Source: a virus
Virus record (IMG/VR): IMGVR_UViG_3300036770_002393
Span: 1-42,726 of that record
Direction: 5' to 3' (one strand)
DNA: 42,726 bases
In this document: one piece after another, positions 30,287 to 39,090 of the stretch
Position numbering within the stretch: position 1 is the stretch's first letter
Layout of the letters: every line of letters begins with the position of its first letter
The notes under the pieces: model-generated
What the model was told of the DNA's origin: nothing
Database searches by the model: none
Seen by the model: only the letters and a program-made list of their open reading frames with translations
Position numbers and translations under genes: made by a program

Positions 30287-31324
30287 TTAGTGAACGAAAC
30301 GCGCCTGAAGAATCTTCGAGCCGTCCGGGGCCGTGTTGAACGTGATCCCGTTGGACTCGATGTCGTCCTTGTCAAGCGTCAGCGTGGGAGCCGTGCCTTC
30401 CACGGTGTTGTCCGCAACCGCCTCGACAAGCGCGGGGCGACCGCTGAAGGTGAAGGGAAGCTGGTACTTCGCGCCGTGGCCGAAGTCGATCACGGTCGTC
30501 GCGTCAGGCGCGGCAACCGCAATTCCGGTCACGCGGGCGAACACCTTGGCTCCCAGCACGGTGGACGTGGAGTTGGGCACCGTCAACGCCTCGGTGATCG
30601 CGTCACCGCGCACGTTGTACCCGCTCACCGTCGCCACGAACGTACCCGTGTTCGCGTCGTCGCCCGTAAGCGACACGTTCACAGGGATATTGTCCGGGGG
30701 GAACTGGTTGGTCAGCGTGACCGTCGTGGCAACGCCGCTGGTCGCGGAGTGGTTCGCCTTGAAGTAGTCCACGTCCGCCGTCTCGCCAGCGTAATGAACC
30801 GCAAAGGAACCGCCCTGGGGAAGAATCTCGATCAGGGCACCCGTGCCAACATCCACCTTGCCGTAGGTGTTGTCGGTGCGGGTGGTCAAGTCTTCCGCCA
30901 AACGGAAGGGCGTGCTCACCGTGGTGTAGGTGAAATACCCGTAGCCGTTGGTGTCCACGCCCATCGGGATGAGGTTCACGCCCTTGGTGAAGTTGCTGGC
31001 CGTGGTGACGAGGATGTTCGCCTTGACCAGACCCTCGCACTCGCAAATGGCGGTCTGATCGCCAAGCAGGTCCGAAGTCAGGTCCTTCTTGAGAACACCC
31101 TCGAAGAACGCGCCGTTGAAGAACGGGATCACGCTTGCGCCATCCGTGCGCTCCGGCAGCGCAGCCACCGGGGAACCCTTCTTGATGGTGAAGCCAGCCG
31201 TGAAAGCGTAGGCGGACGTACCATCGCCAAGGATGTTGTTGATCGCAGGGTAAGCCGTGCCCGTCGCGTTGATGACGGTCTTCACCCTGTTGTTCGGAGA
31301 ACCGAGAGAGCTTACGTTGCTCAT
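30287..31324 (-). CDS. Head-associated protein, possible decoration or second coat protein
   Basis: A 345-residue, beta-rich and Thr/Val-rich protein (NATGTAYPAINNILGDGTSA..., VTLTNQFPPDNIPVNVSLTG). The middle part (about 200-260) looks like an Ig-like fold. The gene sits directly after the major capsid gene (30-base gap with AAGGA SD), the usual position of a decoration or accessory capsid protein. It is long for a simple cement protein, so a composite head protein is likely. No family recognised. Confidence 0.68.
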   Translation of the reverse strand: MSNVSSLGSPNNRVKTVINATGTAYPAINNILGDGTSAYAFTAGFTIKKGSPVAALPERTDGASVIPFFNGAFFEGVLKKDLTSDLLGDQTAICECEGLVKANILVTTASNFTKGVNLIPMGVDTNGYGYFTYTTVSTPFRLAEDLTTRTDNTYGKVDVGTGALIEILPQGGSFAVHYAGETADVDYFKANHSATSGVATTVTLTNQFPPDNIPVNVSLTGDDANTGTFVATVSGYNVRGDAITEALTVPNSTSTVLGAKVFARVTGIAVAAPDATTVIDFGHGAKYQLPFTFSGRPALVEAVADNTVEGTAPTLTLDKDDIESNGITFNTAPDGSKILQARFVH

Positions 31325-31354
31325 AGTGCTGTCCTTTCCTTAGTTGGTTGAGAA

Positions 31355-32413
31355 TCAGGGGGTGTAGGCCTGAACGCCCCAGAACACGCCGTTCTTGCGG
31401 CGGTCCTTGACCGTCATGGCGACCTGCATCACACACTCCCACTGATAGCCCGTCTTGCCTTCCATCTTGACCATGTTGCCCCACTTCTTCTTGAGACCGG
31501 AGGCGTACAGCCAACGCATGCTGGAGCTGTTCAGCAGGTAGCAGTTGCCTTCGCCAGCCGTGAAGGTCGGGCAGTCGTAGTCGTGGTAGATGGTCGCGCC
31601 GTGGAAGCTGAATCCGTCCACGCCCAATTCCACGTTGGAGGCGGAATCACGGAAGATGCGGCCCTCGTTGTGGAGGTTCGTGCAGAAGCGCATGAACTCA
31701 AGGTTGCAGGGGATCAGGTCCGGCTTGGCGTTCACGCCGTTGTTCGCGCACTCGGTGAAGATGTCGAGCAGACCGTTCGCCTTGTCGAGGAACGAGTACT
31801 CAAGGTGACCACCGGCCGAAACATCCTTGAACTCACCGTTGTAGTTCTTGTACTGGTTCGCCCAGGTCGGAATGTTCGACACCGAAATGCGGCCAACCGC
31901 ACCACGCGAGGGATCGCTGGTCGGAGTCTGCTGCACGATGTCCTTGATGCCGAACAGGTTGTGGGTACCAACGGTCACGCCGTTCCACAGGTAGGACACC
32001 TGCTTCTCCATGAGGCCGTCGTCAAGAGCCTGCATGCGCTTGGTGATCAGCTTGGTCATGCCCGCGCCGGACGTGGCATTCTCGTACTCGTACTTGCCGA
32101 TCACGAGGTGTTGAAGCACCATCACCCAATCGTACTGCGCCTGAGTGGAGACTTCCACAGGGGTCGTTTCGATGGTCTGGTAGTCCTGCGAGCGGGACAA
32201 TTCGATGGTGCGATCCGGCTGGGCGTACTGCACGTCCTCCACCGGACCCTGACCCGGCTCGTCCTCGCCAATCATCCCCTTCGCCTCAAGACGCTTGAAC
32301 GTCGGGTGCGACGGGGTGATGATGTTGGTGGTCTCCTTGGAGACCTTGCGCACGGTGGCCAACACGAAGTCGTCCAGCCTGCTTTCATTGATCGTTGCGC
32401 TAAAACCTGCCAT
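31355..32413 (-). CDS. Major capsid protein (HK97-fold type, SU10/DUF5309-like)
   Basis: A 352-residue protein located between scaffold and head-associated genes. The N-terminal part (FVLATVRKVSKETTNIITPS, then HPTFKRLEAKGM) and a C-terminal region with GFSFHGATIYHDYDCP, followed by CYLLNSSSMRWLYA, match DUF5309/SU10-like capsid proteins, which build the icosahedral shell. No protease is encoded nearby, and the scaffold is a separate gene. AGGAG precedes the ATG. The family match is from memory of such motifs, but the gene order strongly supports it. Confidence 0.85.
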   Translation of the reverse strand: MAGFSATINESRLDDFVLATVRKVSKETTNIITPSHPTFKRLEAKGMIGEDEPGQGPVEDVQYAQPDRTIELSRSQDYQTIETTPVEVSTQAQYDWVMVLQHLVIGKYEYENATSGAGMTKLITKRMQALDDGLMEKQVSYLWNGVTVGTHNLFGIKDIVQQTPTSDPSRGAVGRISVSNIPTWANQYKNYNGEFKDVSAGGHLEYSFLDKANGLLDIFTECANNGVNAKPDLIPCNLEFMRFCTNLHNEGRIFRDSASNVELGVDGFSFHGATIYHDYDCPTFTAGEGNCYLLNSSSMRWLYASGLKKKWGNMVKMEGKTGYQWECVMQVAMTVKDRRKNGVFWGVQAYTP

Positions 32414-32430
32414 TGGTTAGCTCCTTCTCG

Positions 32431-33249
32431 TTATGGGTTAATGCCAAGTTCGCGGCACGTCTGGCGGTACATCGCGTCTGCGTCGATGTCCTGATAGGTC
32501 TTGGTCTGCCTGCTGTCCGCACGCAAGCGGCCCATATCCACGTTGGGAGGGCTGCTGCGGCGGCTGCTGGTCAGACCTTCCGTGTGCCGGGAACTCTGCC
32601 GCTCGTTCTTGTTGCGCTTGGCCTCCACCATGAGGCTGGCCATGCGTTCAGGATGACGCTCGAACAGAATCATCTCCGGCACCACGCGCTCGCCGCGACG
32701 AAGCGCATTGACGATCTGTTCGCGCACCTCGGGGGTCATCAACTTGCGCACCTCGGGGGTGTACTGAGTCACCATCTTTTCCCGGACGTACTTGTCGATG
32801 GCCTTCGAGTATTGTTCTTCCACGACAGCCTCACGGACGGGCGCAACGCGCTGGTCCACCTGCTTGCCCATGTGGTCGATCAAGGTCCGCCCGAACTTCG
32901 TCAGGATTTGCTTGACCGCCGCACTTTGGTCGCTGCCGTCGTCGAACTCCGCCAAAGCGGCTTCCAGTGGGTCGGCTTCCTTGTCGTTGCCGAAACCGCC
33001 GTCCTTGCCCTGCATGTAGCCAGCCAAAGCCGCCACCTGCTGTTTCAGGGTGTTGATCTCGGAGGACTCCGCCTGACGCTTGCGGGTGTAGTCGCTCTGG
33101 CGCAGGTAACCCTTCTGGATTTCCTGCACCAGATCGTCATCAATGCCAGCGTCACGAAGCCGATCAATGACATCGCCGTTGTCTCGGTCCTGAGTGGAGT
33201 AATCGTCTCCGTGTTCAAGACCTTCATCTATGTACTCTTCCACTTCCAC
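32431..33249 (-). CDS. Capsid scaffolding protein
   Basis: A 272-residue, highly charged, helical protein: very acidic N-terminus (MEVEEYIDEGLEHGDDYSTQ), coiled coil around 55-80, and a long basic, polar C-terminus rich in Arg, Ser and Asn. It starts 160 bases after the zinc-ribbon gene and ends 17 bases before the major capsid gene, the standard position of a scaffold that guides procapsid assembly and leaves. GTG start with GAGGAAAAG upstream. Confidence 0.82.
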   Translation of the reverse strand: MEVEEYIDEGLEHGDDYSTQDRDNGDVIDRLRDAGIDDDLVQEIQKGYLRQSDYTRKRQAESSEINTLKQQVAALAGYMQGKDGGFGNDKEADPLEAALAEFDDGSDQSAAVKQILTKFGRTLIDHMGKQVDQRVAPVREAVVEEQYSKAIDKYVREKMVTQYTPEVRKLMTPEVREQIVNALRRGERVVPEMILFERHPERMASLMVEAKRNKNERQSSRHTEGLTSSRRSSPPNVDMGRLRADSRQTKTYQDIDADAMYRQTCRELGINP

Positions 33250-33290
33250 TGTCTTTTCCTCGGCTCACTTGTTCGCTCGGAAACCAAAAT

Positions 33291-33331
33291 GCGGGGTGCG
33301 GGTTGTTCCACTAAGGAGTCCCGCACCCCGC
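33291..33331 (-). terminator. Hairpin between portal/zinc-ribbon and scaffold genes
   Basis: GCGGGGTGCGGG and CCCGCACCCCGC form a perfect 12-bp stem around a 17-base loop. On the minus strand it is followed by ATTTTGGTTT, a partial U-tract. It would lower readthrough from terL/portal into the scaffold and capsid genes, yet no clear new promoter is visible below it; it may be an mRNA-processing or stabilising element. Confidence 0.6.
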
Positions 33332-33409
33332 ACAGGGTGCTCCAAGTCGAGTGTGCGCTCGTAAGGTCCCCGTCGGGACCGCCTTGGCTATATCGGCAAC
33401 CTGCCTACG

Positions 33410-33706
33410 TCAGTCGTAGACAAGGCTCCAACCGTGTTTCTTGTTCTGCGCCTCCAGCCACTTCTTCTTCTCGGTACGGGATTGCACCACGTCGGGGGTG
33501 TCGCCCGTCTTGCCGTTCAACGGTGGGTACGCTCCCATTCGGTGCCCACGGCGGTAGGTGTCACGCACAACCTCCGCAGGCTGATAAACCCGGTGCATCG
33601 CTTTCTTGCAGTCGGGGCACTTCTCCTTCGCTTCTGCCTTCGAGATAGGTTTGACCACCTCTTCGACACGCTTGCACTCCTTGCACTCATAGGTATAGCT
33701 GGGCAT
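33410..33706 (-). CDS. FmdB-type zinc-ribbon protein, 98 aa
   Basis: Starts MPSYTYECKECKRVEEVVKP and contains a second pair CPDCKK (34-39): the FmdB putative regulatory zinc ribbon (YxYxC-x2-C ... C-x2-C). In bacteria these are small proteins of unknown role, and phages often carry them in head-gene clusters. The ATG at 33706 overlaps the portal stop (ATGA) and follows a GTG. The C-terminal half is basic and probably flexible. It could help late transcription or assembly. Confidence 0.82.
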   Translation of the reverse strand: MPSYTYECKECKRVEEVVKPISKAEAKEKCPDCKKAMHRVYQPAEVVRDTYRRGHRMGAYPPLNGKTGDTPDVVQSRTEKKKWLEAQNKKHGWSLVYD

Positions 33707-35691
33707 CACGCCGCTCCTGCCTCGGACAGCATTCGTCCGCTGATGTTCCCCGCCATGTCCTGTGGGGCTGCGCCGCCCGCAAGCTGGGGCTGTGCCGGAG
33801 CTGCCGGGGTGCGCTCTTGGCCGGGTGCGCCAAGCTGCTGCATATTGGGAAGCTGCCGACCCTGGGCAATCATGGCCCGCAACTGCGCCTCAAGCTCTGG
33901 ACTCATGTTCACGGGGACAATGCCGTGCTGCTGAATCAGGCGTATCGCAAGCTGCGCCGGATCGCGCTGGTTGAGAATCTTGTGCGGCAGGGTAGTGTCG
34001 AACATCTCCAGTGTAATCCTGAGTATTTCGGTCAGGTTTAACGGAGAGGTGGGCATACCCTGCATCTGGCGTTGCTTGTCCATGTCAATGCGGTCGGCAA
34101 TCGCCATGATCTGCGGAAGTATCTCGCCCCACTGACGGCGGTAGGTCAGCTTGTCCACGCGCTCGGTAGATCCAGCGACAATCTTGATGTTGAAATTGTT
34201 CAACACCCGACGGCGTTCAAGGGGAACCCAGAAATAAAGCTCCGGGGACGGGCCGACAATGCGGACCATCTTCTCTTCCGGCCACTCTGCCACCATGATC
34301 TGGCAAATCGCCGCCGCGCACTCTTCTTGGAACTCTTCGTTCTTCTGGACGAACTGTTCGACGTTAAGCCCCTGCTGCTGATTGCGGCTGTTGATCTCCG
34401 TCGCCGTGGTGTCGTTGCCGGGGGTATTCCGCGCCGCGTCCGTCAGGCCGGATACCCACGCCTGATCAGACTCCACCATTGACATGAGGCGAAGTATCTC
34501 CGCCGATGCCCCGCCGAACTCAACGGTGTGGACCGGGGGACGCTCGCCGTTCTTCAGGCCGTCGTATTCGATAAACTCGCCGTGGCTGGCCGCATTGATG
34601 CGATCAACAAAGTCGTCCTGTCTACTGCCGGACGGGTCGATAAAGTGGATGCGCTTCCCGTCGCGTTGAATCTGGTCAATCAGGACCGCCCGCAGGTGGT
34701 TCATCGCCTGTGAATGGTTCAGCAGCAGGGAGGCATAGGAAATGCCCCACAAGGTCTCCGGGTGTTCAATCGGAGTAAGTCTGAAATAAGGGTTGTCTAT
34801 CGGCAAACCGAACGGTGTCCAGTCGCGTAAGGGAACTGTGCATCCTTCCGCGAACACGCAGAATTGCCGGGAAGCGTGGTCGAAGCACTCGACGATCTCG
34901 CAATAGTAAGCGTCGTCCAACCGCTCGCTGTACTGCTCTTCGGTCAAGTAAAAGTCGTCGTCGCGGGGACTCGGGGACAGCCCGGCGATTTCCCTGCGGG
35001 CCTTCTTGCTGTAACGAACGTCGTGCTTCACGTCCACAAGGCGGCGGCGTTGACGGTGATAGGTCCGGGCAACCTCGTTGGCGCGACGAGCACCAGGGTT
35101 GAAGAAGATGTCCGTCGAGGGGACCCACACCATCGAGGGCCATTCGTCCTTGATGGCAAAATTCTGGAATTCGGTCGTTGGACCGTAGGGGAGAAGACGG
35201 TCGATTTCCGCAAGGTTGTCCGTGCCCGCCGGGATGTCGTCAGCCCACGCGGTCTCGCCATAGACATATTGAGACGACAGGCCGATCTTCGCAAAGCCTG
35301 TACCGAACAGAACGGCACTGAGCACCACCTTGCGCATTTCCGGGGTCCAGTCGATGCGCTCCTTAACCACGTTGAACGCCTGCTCCAGCACCGCCGCAAT
35401 AGGCTCGTCCCACGGGTGTTCGTTGTCGATGCGGAACTCTGGATTCTTGAGGGTCGCCAGCACCACCATCTTCCGGGCGATGACGTTCAGGGAAGCGACA
35501 CGCCCGTTGATCGTAATAAACGCGCTTTCGTCAAGGTGCGTCCTGCCTTCGATGGCCATAAGCAACTGCTCGAAGTTGCTTACGCCATACTCGTTCAGGA
35601 TGATACGCCAATACTCGTGAAGCCCTTCCGTCTTGAGCTTCTTCGCCCGGACGTACTCGGCTTTGAGTGCTTCAAAGGTTTCCTGCTTCAC
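33706..35691 (-). CDS. Portal protein
   Basis: A 661-residue protein in the expected position, between a membrane gene next to terL and the scaffold/capsid genes. It is mostly helical at the N-terminus (FEALKAEYVRAKKLKTEGLH), then has a long mixed body including WGISYASLLLNHSQAMNHLR and QAWVSGLTDAARNTPGNDTTATE, a common feature of podovirus portals, and a Gln/Pro/Ala-rich C-terminal tail. It forms the dodecameric DNA channel of the head. The length and content fit the portal families of short-tailed phages. Confidence 0.85.
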   Translation of the reverse strand: MKQETFEALKAEYVRAKKLKTEGLHEYWRIILNEYGVSNFEQLLMAIEGRTHLDESAFITINGRVASLNVIARKMVVLATLKNPEFRIDNEHPWDEPIAAVLEQAFNVVKERIDWTPEMRKVVLSAVLFGTGFAKIGLSSQYVYGETAWADDIPAGTDNLAEIDRLLPYGPTTEFQNFAIKDEWPSMVWVPSTDIFFNPGARRANEVARTYHRQRRRLVDVKHDVRYSKKARREIAGLSPSPRDDDFYLTEEQYSERLDDAYYCEIVECFDHASRQFCVFAEGCTVPLRDWTPFGLPIDNPYFRLTPIEHPETLWGISYASLLLNHSQAMNHLRAVLIDQIQRDGKRIHFIDPSGSRQDDFVDRINAASHGEFIEYDGLKNGERPPVHTVEFGGASAEILRLMSMVESDQAWVSGLTDAARNTPGNDTTATEINSRNQQQGLNVEQFVQKNEEFQEECAAAICQIMVAEWPEEKMVRIVGPSPELYFWVPLERRRVLNNFNIKIVAGSTERVDKLTYRRQWGEILPQIMAIADRIDMDKQRQMQGMPTSPLNLTEILRITLEMFDTTLPHKILNQRDPAQLAIRLIQQHGIVPVNMSPELEAQLRAMIAQGRQLPNMQQLGAPGQERTPAAPAQPQLAGGAAPQDMAGNISGRMLSEAGAA

Positions 35692-36089
35692 TAGCGGAAT
35701 CCCTTCGCCTTGGCAATCTTGCGCCGTTTGACTTCCTTCTCGATACTCTGTTCAAGACGCTCGGGGTCGGAAAGGTAGGAGGCTACGCTGGGACTCAACA
35801 CGGTTGTCGCGGAGTCCTCCAGTTTGGCCACCTCGACGATCTCGCGCTTGGCCTTCTCCAGCACTTCCTTGCCCTGCTCCGGGGTCAGGTCGTACTGCCC
35901 GATCTCCTGTTGGTTGGCCTTCTTCGCAGGCACAACCTCGCGCTCGTCAAGGTTCGCCACAACGATCTGGACGATCTTCAATGCCTTGCGGACCAGCCAG
36001 CGTTGACGCGCATACCAGCCCGTGCTGAACACAACGCCAAGAATCGCCAGCGTTACCTGAACCGCAATGTCGAACATCTCGTCGCTCAT
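35691..36089 (-). CDS. Small membrane protein, 132 aa
   Basis: A membrane helix at about 8-25 (VQVTLAILGVVFSTGWYA), then a charged helical body (KALKIVQIVVANLDEREVVPA...) and a basic C-terminus (KRRKIAKAKGFR). AGGAG precedes the ATG. The stop overlaps the portal start. Between terL and portal is unusual for a membrane protein; it might help anchor packaging at the membrane or act in lysis. No family recognised. Confidence 0.72.
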   Translation of the reverse strand: MSDEMFDIAVQVTLAILGVVFSTGWYARQRWLVRKALKIVQIVVANLDEREVVPAKKANQQEIGQYDLTPEQGKEVLEKAKREIVEVAKLEDSATTVLSPSVASYLSDPERLEQSIEKEVKRRKIAKAKGFR

Positions 36090-36098
36090 GGTGTTCTC

Positions 36099-38141
36099 CT
36101 AAGCAAGCGGGCGGACAATCGAAAGTCCGTTCCGCGCAATGGCGTTCTGGAATCGCGCACGGCGTTGCATCTGGGCGAACTTGCTCGCGCCCTGCGCCTT
36201 GGATGTCGGGATGCGCGGGGGCACGCCGTTCGAGATCAGGTCATGCAGGGTGTCCAGAATGTCGTAGGACTCCTTGCCCTCCAGCCGGAAGTACCGCGCC
36301 TCGTCCTTCAACGCCTCAAAGGCGGTGGTGTCAACGAACCCTGGACCGACAACGACGTGGATACGCCCCGACTCCCAATACGGCTGTTGGCTGGAGATAC
36401 GCACAGGCTTGTTGATGTTGCTCGGACGGCCAAGCGTCAGGCGATTGATGCGGACTGCATTCAGCCCCTTGAACATCTGCTCGGCGTAGGCTGCGTACTT
36501 GCCGCCACGGTCGTTGAAGAACTTGTAGGGGTCGCGCTCGGCTTCAATCAGGAACTTGTCCAAGGTGTTCTCAAGGGATGCTTTCTCGAAGCTCGTCCAC
36601 TCAAGATGCCCGCCAAGATTCTGGACGCGGAGACACCCAACGATAAGCTCAAGGATTTTATCCAAGTCCGCCATCTGCCGCTCGTGCGCGATGTGGGTGA
36701 TGTAGAACCCGGTGTCATGGAAGAACCCGGTGGTCATGGCGGTGTAGGCCGTGCCTAGCTTGTCGGAAGCGTAGTCGCAGGAGCGATACCACCGCTTGGG
36801 TCCGTCAGGCAGGCCGTCTGGTTTCACAACCACCAGCTTGTCTGGATTCAACAGCATGTTCGCCGGGTCGGATGGGTCGAGCATCATCTGCGAGGAGTAG
36901 ACCAAAGACCCTTGCTCGATCTTCTTTTCAGGGAGACTTTTGCGGATCAGCAGGTCCGTCACGCCCTCGGCAGGATGATCGTCAATCACGTCCAGCGTGA
37001 AACGGTTGGGGGCAACAGGCTTCTCGTTGCCGATGATGTAGGAGATCGGTTGACCAAGGATGTGAGGGAACGGGCGATTGACCCGGAAGTGGGTCCCGTC
37101 GTTCCATACAACCTCGCGGATTTCCTCCACGGTGTCGCGGGCCGCTTGGCTGAAGAAGCGCACGCGGGCTTGGCAGGTCTCAAGGTTGCCCTCAATCGTC
37201 GGGAACGCCTGCGCCGTGTCGCGGATGGTAACGCGGTCGTCAAACAGCACGGGTTCCTCGCCAGCGATGGGCTTCCAGTCCATGCGCTCGACACAAGGGC
37301 GATAGAAGATGTCGTAGTTGTGATCCTCGAACAGCCCCTTGCGGTTGACCACGTTGTACATGATGCCCTTGCGGCTCCATGTCGTGCCGCACACGATGGT
37401 CTTGCTACCCGCGAGTCGAAGGTTCGAGTCGTTATGCCAAGTGTCCACCATGTCTTGGAGGCCGATCTCGGAATAAGCGTTCTCCAAGACCTCGAAGTCG
37501 TCGTAGTGACACCCGGAAAAGTGACCGCCTGTGGGGTCCACGCCAAGGCCGCACGCCTCGGCTGACGGTACGCGAACACCCGTGTCGTCGCGCTCCAGTT
37601 TGAATCGGTCCTTCTGCCACAACTCGGGCTGGGTGGAATTGTTCTTCATCTTGGGGCGCACCCAGGGGAAGTTACGCTTGAACTGCGGGGAGTCCAGAAG
37701 CTCCTTCACACCGCCAAGGATTTCCTCGGCCTTGGGCTTGGTGTACGCCCGGACCAGCAGCCGGAAGTTGGGATTCCGGGCGAACTGCCATGTATCCCAC
37801 GCGATGGCGATCTGCGTCTTGCAGTGCTCGCGGGCGATGACGACAAACTTCACGGAAACGGAACGCTCCTGCCCAAATTCGTCGGTGGAAGTCCAGTCCT
37901 GCAGGTATCCAGCCAGCCCGTCAGGGCCATGAAGCCGGGGGTAGTAGTGCTTCATTGCGTGCGTGTAAACACCAAAGCGCATGAAGTACCAGAAGTCGGT
38001 TACGCACTTTGCGGTCAGGTATTCCCGCATGAAGGGGATGAACAGACGGTGCCCCCGCATGGCCTCCCAGCCCTCTTTTGTGAGGGCGTTGAAGTCATCG
38101 ACGAGGTTCTGGCTATACGCTACCCTGTCCGTAATGACCAT
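36099..38141 (-). CDS. terL: Terminase large subunit
   Basis: A 680-residue packaging motor. The ATPase half contains a deviant Walker A REHCKTQ (104-110) after a hydrophobic strand (KFVVIA), a Walker B near HYDDF (about 212) and a coupling strand (TIVCGTTWS); the C-terminal half has an RNase H-like nuclease region starting near DYASDKLGTAYTA. It drives DNA into the head through the portal. It heads the late operon, after promoter 38188-38216. No small subunit was recognised beside it. Confidence 0.9.
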   Translation of the reverse strand: MVITDRVAYSQNLVDDFNALTKEGWEAMRGHRLFIPFMREYLTAKCVTDFWYFMRFGVYTHAMKHYYPRLHGPDGLAGYLQDWTSTDEFGQERSVSVKFVVIAREHCKTQIAIAWDTWQFARNPNFRLLVRAYTKPKAEEILGGVKELLDSPQFKRNFPWVRPKMKNNSTQPELWQKDRFKLERDDTGVRVPSAEACGLGVDPTGGHFSGCHYDDFEVLENAYSEIGLQDMVDTWHNDSNLRLAGSKTIVCGTTWSRKGIMYNVVNRKGLFEDHNYDIFYRPCVERMDWKPIAGEEPVLFDDRVTIRDTAQAFPTIEGNLETCQARVRFFSQAARDTVEEIREVVWNDGTHFRVNRPFPHILGQPISYIIGNEKPVAPNRFTLDVIDDHPAEGVTDLLIRKSLPEKKIEQGSLVYSSQMMLDPSDPANMLLNPDKLVVVKPDGLPDGPKRWYRSCDYASDKLGTAYTAMTTGFFHDTGFYITHIAHERQMADLDKILELIVGCLRVQNLGGHLEWTSFEKASLENTLDKFLIEAERDPYKFFNDRGGKYAAYAEQMFKGLNAVRINRLTLGRPSNINKPVRISSQQPYWESGRIHVVVGPGFVDTTAFEALKDEARYFRLEGKESYDILDTLHDLISNGVPPRIPTSKAQGASKFAQMQRRARFQNAIARNGLSIVRPLA

Positions 38142-38154
38142 CTACCCAAACCTC

Positions 38155-38179
38155 ATACCCGACCGTTTAGGTCAGGTAT
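38155..38179. promoter_or_regulatory. Operator-like palindrome at the late promoter
   Basis: ATACCCGACC-GTTTA-GGTCAGGTAT, 10-bp arms with one mismatch and a 5-base centre, starting just past the expected start point of the late promoter. The size and place fit a repressor or late regulator site. It differs from the immunity operator (TGGTGC-N6-GCACCA). Confidence 0.6.
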
Positions 38180-38187
38180 CTGGGCAG

Positions 38188-38216
38188 AGCATACGGCAAT
38201 GTGCTTCAAATGTCAA
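38188..38216 (-). promoter_or_regulatory. Late promoter for terL and morphogenesis operon
   Basis: Minus strand: TTGACA, 17 bases, TATGCT, with the start near 38181, about 40 bases before terL. The boxes and spacing are the same as in the early promoter at 41779-41807. Confidence 0.75.
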
Positions 38217-38266
38217 GGGGTGGTGTTTTCTAAAGGAAGGGGCAACAACCTGCTGCGGTGTAGGGG

Positions 38267-38563
38267 TTAAGCATTCGACTTTGCTTTCTTCACCGTCGCA
38301 TCATAGAACGCCACAAGCGCACGGAGTTGCTCAATTATCGGAGCAAGGTCGGAGTGCGTTGTGTAATTGAGATAGCGGGTTTCGTCATCTAGTCCGTTCC
38401 AGTCGATGTAGTCTGGTCTCCATTCCTCTTGAATGGATGCCCTTATGTGCATCTGTGGAACCTTGCCGTTTGCTGATAATCCCAACTCCATGATGACAGG
38501 CTCACTTCCAAACTGCACGGCTAAATCGAAGTCGTTGGAGGCAATGATAGGTGTGCTACTCAT
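38267..38563 (-). CDS. Hypothetical protein, 98 aa
   Basis: A soluble acidic protein (SNDFDLAVQFGSEPVIMELG; C-terminal helix DLAPIIEQLRALVAFYDATV). It is the last gene of the small-gene chain, upstream of the late promoter, and its ATG overlaps the stop of a 23-residue frame. The size would allow a small terminase role because it lies next to terL, but no DNA-binding motif is seen, and a late promoter separates them. Confidence 0.68.
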   Translation of the reverse strand: MSSTPIIASNDFDLAVQFGSEPVIMELGLSANGKVPQMHIRASIQEEWRPDYIDWNGLDDETRYLNYTTHSDLAPIIEQLRALVAFYDATVKKAKSNA

Positions 38564-38631
38564 CCCTCGCGGCCTCCAGCGCGGCTGTGCAGTCGGTTAC
38601 AAATTGACACCAACTCAGCCCATTGATTCAT
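38560..38631 (-). CDS. Tiny gene, 23 aa
   Basis: MNQWAELVSICNRLHSRAGG and three more residues, with GGAAAGGA before the ATG and ATGA overlaps at both ends with its neighbours. The overlap chain supports real translation. It may be a leader that couples translation rather than a functional protein. Confidence 0.45.
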   Translation of the reverse strand: MNQWAELVSICNRLHSRAGGREG

Positions 38632-38738
38632 AGGTCGGTCCTTTCCCCATGTATCGGGCAGTTGCGGTCTGCGATATACACGATGCACGAGGTGGCGGTG
38701 TTGGAACATAGGCAGGTGCATTGTGGTTGCTCAGTCAT
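38628..38738 (-). CDS. Cys-rich small protein, 36 aa
   Basis: MTEQPQCTCLCSNTATSCIV, then NCPIHGERTDL: five Cys and one His, in a C-x-C-x-C ... C ... C-P-I-H arrangement that could bind one zinc. Its start overlaps the previous stop, and its stop overlaps the next start (ATGA). Short Cys-rich proteins like this recur in phage early regions; no function is known. Confidence 0.55.
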   Translation of the reverse strand: MTEQPQCTCLCSNTATSCIVYIADRNCPIHGERTDL

Positions 38739-39090
38739 TGTTGCTGGCCTCCATCGCTTCCTTGGCCGCGCACGCCGCGTTGGTCAGGGCGCGTGCAAAT
38801 GTCGGCCCGTGGTGCGCCTGTTGCGGCGGGTTGCCTATCGGGTTGATGAACAATCGCACTCTGTAGTCTTTGCCACGTTGCAGGCAGTCGGCAATCTCCA
38901 ACCCCCACCGCTCGCACAGGGCGATGGCGGCGTTCGCGTCGTTCGCAGGTTCGCCCTCGTGGTCGAGTGTTGCGAGAATAGCCTTGCGTCTGTCGCCCCA
39001 CAATTCAATCATCTCCGGCGATTCATCGACACACTTGCCCGCCGCCCATCGGTTGATTTCGTCATCTGTCATCGCTGCGAAGTTGTCCAT
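38731..39090 (-). CDS. Phage ABA-sandwich domain protein, 119 aa
   Basis: The pattern MTDDEINRWAAGKC (7-20) followed by ANDANAAIALCERWGLEIADC and a beta-rich end, plus AALTNAACAAKEAM-type C-terminal helix, is that of the phage ABA sandwich proteins common in small-gene regions of phages and prophages. The function is unknown. It overlaps the previous gene by 22 bases. A second Met at 39072 is an alternative start. Confidence 0.8.
   Translation of the reverse strand: MDNFAAMTDDEINRWAAGKCVDESPEMIELWGDRRKAILATLDHEGEPANDANAAIALCERWGLEIADCLQRGKDYRVRLFINPIGNPPQQAHHGPTFARALTNAACAAKEAMEASNND

Noticed and set aside
29699-31351. 550-codon plus-strand frame opposite the adaptor and head protein genes
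   Set aside because: It spans several real minus-strand genes and their gaps, with repetitive His/Arg/Val composition. It is antisense to codons with strong third-position bias.
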